DNA from: Mesocentrotus franciscanus
Lineage: Eukaryota; Echinodermata; Echinoidea; Camarodonta; Strongylocentrotidae
Reading direction: 5' to 3'
Assembly: GCA_037976565.1 (NCBI GenBank)
Contig: CP137669.1
Coordinates: forward strand, 35,490,912-35,554,911
Length of the DNA: 64,000 nucleotides
In this document: positions 57,871 through 64,000 of the stretch, piece after piece
Numbering within the stretch: position 1 is the first letter of the stretch
Layout of the letters: the number at the start of each line of letters is the position of its first letter
Made by a program: the position numbers and the translations under genes
The notes under the pieces: model-generated
Told to the model about the DNA's origin: nothing
The model's input: only the letters and a program-made list of their open reading frames with translations
The model's database searches: none

Positions 57871-58406
57871 AGTTGTTGGATATAGAACAATAATGATGTT
57901 ATTATTCTAAAAATGCCCCCCCCCCCTCAGAATATGATGAAAAACTATCTCAGGGTTTGCATCAAGTCACCATATGGAACCAATAACCATGCCTTCCTTC
58001 ACTCATTGAGTGGTGGAAACAAATACACAATAATATAGACATCTGGAAGGGAACCCTTTGTTGCTGGAAGGCCATCAATCCTTTGTTGGTGAACATGGGA
58101 AGAAACATACAGCAAAAAAAAACAAGAAGAAGCAAACTGCATAGATCCATTCTTAGATCAAAACACTTGTATTATTTAAACAGCTGTGCATGGGGAAGAA
58201 TGTGTTTCTCTTACATGTAAAACTTCATATTGGAAATGTGAGATGTCTTCGGTTTACAGAATCCCATGCCAATACATGGTCCTCTCCTCAATGTCATGCA
58301 TGTACCAGTATGTATGGGAAAGAGAAGAAAGATGTGTGATAGTCTATATCCCAGCCTGACTTGATTTTGTATGCATGTTGGGCTTCTGAGCAACTAATGG
58401 GGTGTT

Positions 58407-58906
58407 NNNNNNNNNNNNNNNNNNNNNNNNNNNNNNNNNNNNNNNNNNNNNNNNNNNNNNNNNNNNNNNNNNNNNNNNNNNNNNNNNNNNNNNNNNNNNN
58501 NNNNNNNNNNNNNNNNNNNNNNNNNNNNNNNNNNNNNNNNNNNNNNNNNNNNNNNNNNNNNNNNNNNNNNNNNNNNNNNNNNNNNNNNNNNNNNNNNNNN
58601 NNNNNNNNNNNNNNNNNNNNNNNNNNNNNNNNNNNNNNNNNNNNNNNNNNNNNNNNNNNNNNNNNNNNNNNNNNNNNNNNNNNNNNNNNNNNNNNNNNNN
58701 NNNNNNNNNNNNNNNNNNNNNNNNNNNNNNNNNNNNNNNNNNNNNNNNNNNNNNNNNNNNNNNNNNNNNNNNNNNNNNNNNNNNNNNNNNNNNNNNNNNN
58801 NNNNNNNNNNNNNNNNNNNNNNNNNNNNNNNNNNNNNNNNNNNNNNNNNNNNNNNNNNNNNNNNNNNNNNNNNNNNNNNNNNNNNNNNNNNNNNNNNNNN
58901 NNNNNN
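58407..58906. other. Assembly gap (500 N)
   Basis: Exactly 500 N, a conventional placeholder length. The 20 bases before the gap and the 20 after it are identical (TGAGCAACTAATGGGGTGTT). ORFs spanning it are meaningless. Confidence 1.
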
Positions 58907-58911
58907 TGAGC

Positions 58912-59016
58912 AACTAATGGGGTGTTGCAAGAAAGTTGCGATTGATTGCAAGTTGCAAAATTTGCAACTGATATTTGCAATCGATTGCAACTCAACTTTC
59001 TTGCAACACCCCACTA
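58912..59016. mobile_element. Fold-back MITE family F, copy 1
   Basis: AATGGGGTGTTGCAAGAAAG and GTTGCGATTGATTGCAA are mirrored by TTGCAATCGATTGCAACTC and CTTTCTTGCAACACCCCA. A nearly perfect hairpin about 100 bp long, adjoining the N gap. Confidence 0.8.
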
Positions 59017-59130
59017 GTCTCCTAAATTTCCTAGGATTTTGTTAGGATTAAAGTTTTAACAATTACATTAAGTTAACTAGATCTAGCTTTTATTCTCCCC
59101 CTCTCACTCGCACTCTCTCTCTCTCTTATA

Positions 59131-59252
59131 AATGGGGCGTTGCAAGAAAGTTGAGTTACGATCAATTGCAAATTTGCAATTAATCCCAAGACTTATGCTT
59201 GATTTGGGGGATTTGCAATTGATCGCAACTTTCTTGCAACGCCCCGTTAGTC
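59131..59252. mobile_element. Fold-back MITE family F, copy 2
   Basis: AATGGGGCGTTGCAAGAAAG and ATCAATTGCAAATTTGC mirrored by ATTTGCAATTGATCGCAAC and TTTCTTGCAACGCCCCGTT. It has a longer central loop than copy 1. Confidence 0.8.
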
Positions 59253-59508
59253 TTCTCTTGAACTCATTGTAAAATTGGGCCCTTCTAGCTCTCTGCAGAT
59301 GATATTATTGAAGGAAACCTCACCCTAAAGGATTAGTGTAGGTATGCTGAAAGATGAGATTTATTCCTGCATCTTGATGTACAATGTTCCTTGCGGAAAT
59401 GTACAAGAGATATATAAATGAAGATGGCATGATGTAATACCTTTTAGCTTGACATGGGTTCAGCCCCTTTCTTGATAATGTGACATACCAGGCAAACTTG
59501 TACATAAT

Positions 59509-59794
59509 AATAACAATATGTACCCCTTATATAGCGCAATTCCTGTATTAAGACATATCAGTGCGCTTTACATAAATTACATAATTATTACCCTAGCTTT
59601 AGCTCCGGCAGCCGTTATCAGCGCACAGTGCATTTCAAGGAATAATCCTACCAGGTACCCATTTACCTCACCTGGGCCGAGTGTGGCAAATGTAGATAAA
59701 TGTTTTGCCAAAGGACATTAGTCACGCGGGACTCGAATCGAGGACCTTGTGATCCACAGTCCGGTGACATATCCACTCAACCACGATACCTCTA
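59509..59794 (-). mobile_element. Complete tRNA-derived SINE (minus)
   Basis: Minus strand: A box CGTGGTTGAGTGG and B box GATTCGAGTCCC, then the body TACATTTGCCACACTCGGCC, GGGTACCTGGTAGGATTATT, TTGAAATGCACTGTGCGC, and the end GCGCTATATAAGGGG with a TTATTATT tail. Confidence 0.8.
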
Positions 59795-60267
59795 CATGTA
59801 TCATGCACCAAGCTCTAGCTGGAAAGACTTTTTAGGTCAGTGACAAAACCTTTACTTTCCAATGAAGGAAAATCATAGCTGATTAGGTATATTTGGTGAA
59901 AATATATAAGAGGAGAAAATTGTAACTCGTTTATTTGAAAAATACTAGAATATAGCAGTTGACAAATCTATTTAATTTTTGTGAAACCTTCACTCCAGAA
60001 GAGCAACAACTTATTCATGCAATTTGCGCTCTGACAGTTGTAGTACAAAGGATAATAGCAGGTGAATGAAACGCTTCATCACCACACACACGTGGGAAGG
60101 AATCATCCATAAATTTGATAACATTTTACTTGATAAAAGACTTCGCATAGTACGTCATGTTATCTAGAAAATGGTAATGCCTGTGTCGAGCTGTGAGACT
60201 GAAAAACTATACATTATGCTTAGAATATCTTGCTTAATACCTCTCTTGTACACTTTGGTGGGAAATC

Positions 60268-60594
60268 TTGCAGATTAATGGGCAAGAGTACAATAAACCT
60301 TTCAGAATAAATCAAGCTATATCTTGGGGTGAGGCTTCCTTTGAGTACTTCCTGACTTCACATCTAACAAAGATCCCAAGCTATCCAATTAAAAGGATGA
60401 AATTATATTTCCCTCTCCGAAGTGCTGATTCGATCGTCCTTGCGGAGTGGTTAAACCTAATCAGGCATGCATCATGCATCAGAAAAATATGTATATATTC
60501 TGCTCAGATATACCGCAGTGGGATGTCTGCTTTATACCATCATATCTTGATGAATACTAGTCTACACTTTGCTACCAGACTAGGTATACTTTAA
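60268..60594 (+). other. Unassigned ORF of 108 codons
   Basis: The longest clean ORF in the distal intron. The sequence (for example NQAISWGEASFEYFLTSHLT, FPLRSADSIVLAEWLNLIR) matches no family I recognise, and it has no splice or promoter context. It could be chance, or a fragment of an unrecognised repeat protein. Confidence 0.15.
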
Positions 60595-61039
60595 GAGATG
60601 GTTTAAGATAACATAATAAACTTGCCATTTTCCATTTGATTAACTCTATGGAATTAAAAATCTAAAAGATCTGGTATGGAAGCATATATATGTGACCACA
60701 AAACTACCTAAGAGTCATGTTTTTTTTCTTCTTCAGTTAGAGCTCAATTAAGGTGTATTTGGTCAGGATTTTAGATTTCAGCATTTCCTGAAAGTGTATA
60801 CTTTTTCCTATGTAATTTCAAAATTTTGAAGCACAACACAATTTAACAGTGGTATTTTGGCAGTATTTTGTAGACCTGTAGATGTTTTTTGATTCAGATT
60901 GTTGCAGTAGTTTTTATTTATTTACGACCCTTGCTACTGGTCTCATATTGGTGATCTCCAATAACTTAAAAACAGAGTAAGCTATTATATACATTCCTTG
61001 GAGAAATAAACATGATGTGCTTAATTGGTGTGCCAAGCT

Positions 61040-61240
61040 TTAGGACAATCTGATTATTACTTCACAGAAATTTCTATAGAGTTCTAATCCTCCTTCTGTC
61101 ACCTTGCACAAGACCTTGGGAGTCAGAGTGCTTAAATAGACTACAGACTTTAACCCTGTAGCAACTAAACCGCCCAAAACCGCCTGTCCGTTTTTGTCCA
61201 TTTTCAACGCGCTGTAGTATCCGTTTGATGGGTCTACCAT
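61040..61240 (-). other. Unassigned ORF of 66 codons
   Basis: MVDPSNGYYSALKMDKNGQA followed by VLGGLVATGLKSVVYLST looks protein-like in composition, but no family is recognised and no neighbouring exon supports it. Confidence 0.12.
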
Positions 61241-62195
61241 GATAATGTTATACGTGCGTAATTCTTACAATGTCTACAGTAGGATTCTGCATAGAAAAAT
61301 AGTGCATGTTTTATATTGCTCAGAACAATGTCAAAATGAGAGCAGTATTGCAACATCTTTCAGTGAGTAATAGGCCATTTTTACAAAATCTCTAGTTGCT
61401 AATGGGTTAAACATCTTTTTCTCTTAAGTGACATTCTATGGGACTGGACATTCTTCTCTTTTTTAAATTGAGTTAGGGATATCCATTGGGATGAGTAATA
61501 TATAATTTTAAAGCTAAGAATTTCAGAATCAAGCCTAAACCTAAAGTCTGAAGCCACAGGTGTTAATGGGCTGTATACATAGTGATAATGTATGGTCACA
61601 AATAGAGGCATCTGGTATTTGTAACCATATACATGTACAAGTATGCATAGCAAGAGAGCTTTAAACTTCTGGCCAGTAGGTTAAGCCCTGTTCATATTTA
61701 ATGTGCCAAACCCTAAAAAACCCTGCAGAGGTAAAATAAATAAAAATCTTTCATCAAAACAAATGGCAAGTGGAGTTTAAAAGAGAGATGGTGAATGTAT
61801 AAAAGGCTCTTGTACCGGTATGTATTCTATGACCTGTATGTTAACATTTATAGATGTGTGAAACACATAACACTTCTGTCACTTTATTTTTACCTATGTG
61901 TTATGTTTGGCGGGTTAACCAATTCTTATCTGAACAAGGCTTCACAAAGAGTATTGGATGAGAAGGGTACAACTACAAGGCGGGAGAAACATGAGGTTCA
62001 AGTTATCTCATTACTTCTATAGCCCCTTATGAGCTCACCCGAGGGAAATTAAAACGACTTTAGCCGACATGTGGGAAGCATTCTGTTTAAATGTCAGACA
62101 TGTATATGGCCTGGATTCATGTGTTTTTAAACACAGTCGTATCCTGAATCTTGATTGGAAATTGTTTGTCGTACAAATACTGGGATATGTATACA

Positions 62196-62200
62196 GAGAG

Positions 62201-62235
<35 letters not shown>

Positions 62236-62282
62236 TGGGGAACGAGAGAGACAGAAAGACAGACAGACAGAGAGAGACAGAC

Positions 62283-62315
<33 letters not shown>

Positions 62316-62578
62316 GAGAGAGAGAGAGAGAGACAGGGAGACAGTGAAACAAAGAAAAAGCGAGAGGTCGAGATGGAGGTACGGTACCCAAGCTTGAGAA
62401 GGAGAGACAGACAGATAGAGAAAAAGAGACAGAGAAAGACAGTTAGATTTAGAAGGACAGAGAGACTGGAAGAGAATGAGAGACACGTGGAAGAGACTGA
62501 GAGAAAGAGAGGGAGACAGACATACAAAGATAGAGAGAGACAGACAGAAAGAGAGATTGAGAGCCAGAGAGAGAAAGA

Positions 62579-62615
<37 letters not shown>
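62196..62615. repeat. GA / GACA compound microsatellite
   Basis: Long GA, GACA and GAAA tracts. The long Arg/Glu-rich and Ser/Leu-rich frames on both strands are translations of this repeat. Confidence 0.95.
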
Positions 62616-62618
<3 letters not shown>

Positions 62619-63050
62619 GTGGGGAAGGGTCAAACATGAAGACTGGGGGTTGGTTGTCCCTGCAGAGACGGAGGAAACGAGGGTTGGTAAAAACAAATGA
62701 TGAATCATCATGAGTAAGTCACAGCACAGATCTAAGAGGAATATTAAAAAAAAATGAAAAGAAAATGTGAACATGTCAGCTCAGATGGACTATAAAAATA
62801 TGCCAAGTGAGAAAATGAACATCAGAAATACAGGGAGAGACTGCTTCTTAGACAACTTCTCTTTGTGTAAAATGGGCCCATGACCAAGTGCTTTTTTTGT
62901 TTTCATAAAACTGTTATCAATCTAGACCATTACACAAATGATTTTACAAAAGACTTTAATTTTGGGGTTGACTTGCTAAACTGTTGGCATTGTTTTTTGA
63001 CAGACAGGCCTAACAGCATTTTCTATATATAGAGAATGTAGCTACCGGTA

Positions 63051-63594
63051 TTAAAGATACTAATACTATGTCCCTTTTGCAGCCAACATCAAATTCTGTA
63101 GAACTTTGCAGGAATTATGAATATGTCATGTATGTCCTATCTGTGAAATGTAAACGTTAGTAGTGTCCTAATATTCAAATTATGCAAGGAAACCTGTTTA
63201 CTTGCTAGACTTCACTGTCAGACACTATTGAGTGACTGACTGGCTTTTTTCATCTTTGGTAATAACATACATAAAATGAGCTGTAAAGGGTACATGAGCA
63301 TTTGTCTACATCAATAACCCACTTCTTGTAATGGCCAAAATTAAACTGATTGAATCTTTGCGCAGCATAAAACGTACGACCATTCGGAACAATGGTATGA
63401 AAAATCAGACTATTACTTACTGGCTCTACAGCTCCTAAGTCGATTCGACAACTAATAGTCATTATTTTCCCACTTAAAGACATTTTCAAGCCCCCTCTTT
63501 TTTAGGGAAGTTCTAAATTAGTATTGTCTTTCAAATGCCGTTGGAATTTAACCTTTCATTTTTTTGGCCTGCAAATGGGACATAGTACCTTTAA
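63051..63594 (+). mobile_element. TTAA-flanked MITE family T1, copy 4
   Basis: TTAA at 63051-63054 and 63591-63594. The left end has an 8-bp local duplication (GATACTAATACTATG). About 98% identical to copy 2 over the compared 210 bp, so the family was recently active. Confidence 0.9.
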
Positions 63595-63662
63595 AGTGAT
63601 GATGCTTATTTGTTAACATGGACATTTTTTTACTAAATATTTGTCATTGTTGTATTGTAGAT

Positions 63663-63945
63663 CTGGGAGTGTTTCACAAAGACTAAGATCGACTTTATGT
63701 TGGACTTAACTATGACAGGCTGTTCATGCCACTGTTGGCTCCCACCATTATGATCTTTAGATAATATGTTTTCCTTCAATAATGAATTATCAAAAAATGT
63801 AAATTCTGTAGATTTGTGACCATGATTTGTACGTCCCTTGAGAGACCAATGCCAGTAAATGGTGAGTGCAAACAGTGGCATGAACAGCCTGCCATAGTTA
63901 AGTCCAACTTAAAGTCGATCTTAGTCTTTGTGAAACACCCTCCAG
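63663..63945. mobile_element. MITE with ~70-bp terminal inverted repeats
   Basis: CTGGGAGTGTTTCACAAAGA ... AACAGGCTGTTCATG-type left arm (about 70 bp) is mirrored almost base for base by the right arm ending in TCTTTGTGAAACACCCTCCA. The spacer is about 140 bp of AT-rich DNA. Confidence 0.85.
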
Positions 63946-64000
63946 AAGTAGTTGGTCCCCTGGTTGCTTACTTACAAGCATACACATGCTTCCTTAGCAG

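Larger units (their letters stand above)
45864..64000 (+). other. FUT8: FUT8 intron 4 (5' part)
   Basis: Begins with GTTGGTGCC. No downstream exon with the expected NPxDC / CGYGCQxHH-type sequence was seen to the end of the window, so the intron is at least 18.1 kb. The stretches 46795-47690, 48525-49075, 49490-50280, 52485-53120, 55410-56160, 56620-57650 and 59800-62190 hold nothing recognised beyond low-confidence ORFs. Confidence 0.75.

Noticed and set aside
58294..59014. ORFs of 170-233 codons
   Set aside because: They run through the N gap and have no real sequence.
62035..62774. Long ORFs up to 215 codons on both strands
   Set aside because: Low-complexity GA/GACA repeat; open on both strands because the repeat lacks stops.
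18961..63489. Shared 70-codon ORF (MKMSLSGKI...)
   Set aside because: Found in T1 MITE copies 2 and 4 only, mostly replacement changes, absent from the other copies.
63985..64000. Terminal CTTCCTTAGCAG as an acceptor for the next FUT8 exon
   Set aside because: Only the AG and a weak pyrimidine tract are visible at the window edge, with no exon sequence to test.
1..64000. CRISPR array, prokaryotic operon or phage system
   Set aside because: The spliced host gene, LINEs, SINEs and MITEs show eukaryotic DNA; tandem repeats here lack unique equal-length spacers.

Overview
This is an AT-rich (about 63-65% by eye), repeat-dense stretch of an animal genome assembly, with one 500-base N gap. It is not prokaryotic. 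The only host gene I can identify is the 5' part of alpha-1,6-fucosyltransferase (FUT8) on the + strand. The long introns, CR1/L2- and RTE-type LINEs, tRNA-derived SINEs and very abundant MITEs suggest a marine invertebrate deuterostome, most likely an echinoderm such as a sea urchin. That placement is an inference from general character, not from a diagnostic marker.

Layout. 1-23.3 kb is intergenic. It holds microsatellites, a 5'-truncated CR1/L2-like LINE (about 6.0-7.1 kb, - strand), a nearly full-length RTE-type LINE (10,192-15,192, - strand) split by a 1.82-kb insertion, an old ~150-bp tandem array near 16.1-16.7 kb, the first two copies of a TTAA-flanked MITE, and a decayed GGGGCAC-rich repeat (21.1-22.5 kb). 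From 23.7 kb FUT8 begins. Four coding exons (23787-23986, 24891-25039, 37250-37448, 45749-45863) splice in consistent phase to 221 codons: a short cytosolic tail, a signal anchor and the coiled-coil stem. The next exon, which should open the catalytic GT23 domain, is not found, so intron 4 runs past the window end.

The introns (0.9, 12.2, 8.3 and more than 18.1 kb) are packed with non-autonomous DNA transposons, and many can be bounded exactly. They include a 2.3-kb hAT-like element with eight subterminal TGACGTACGGGACA-type boxes, several TTAA families, PIF/Harbinger-like MITEs with TAA/TTA duplications, TA-flanked families, and fold-back elements. There are also SINEs, LINE 3' ends, a decayed THAP-domain fragment inside a mobile element, and a 46-bp tandem array carrying a TAATTA palindrome. 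No CRISPR, operon or prokaryotic system is present. The most informative novelties are the nested insertions and the uncatalogued repeat families. I could run no database search, so family names rest on target-site duplications, termini and protein motifs read by eye.
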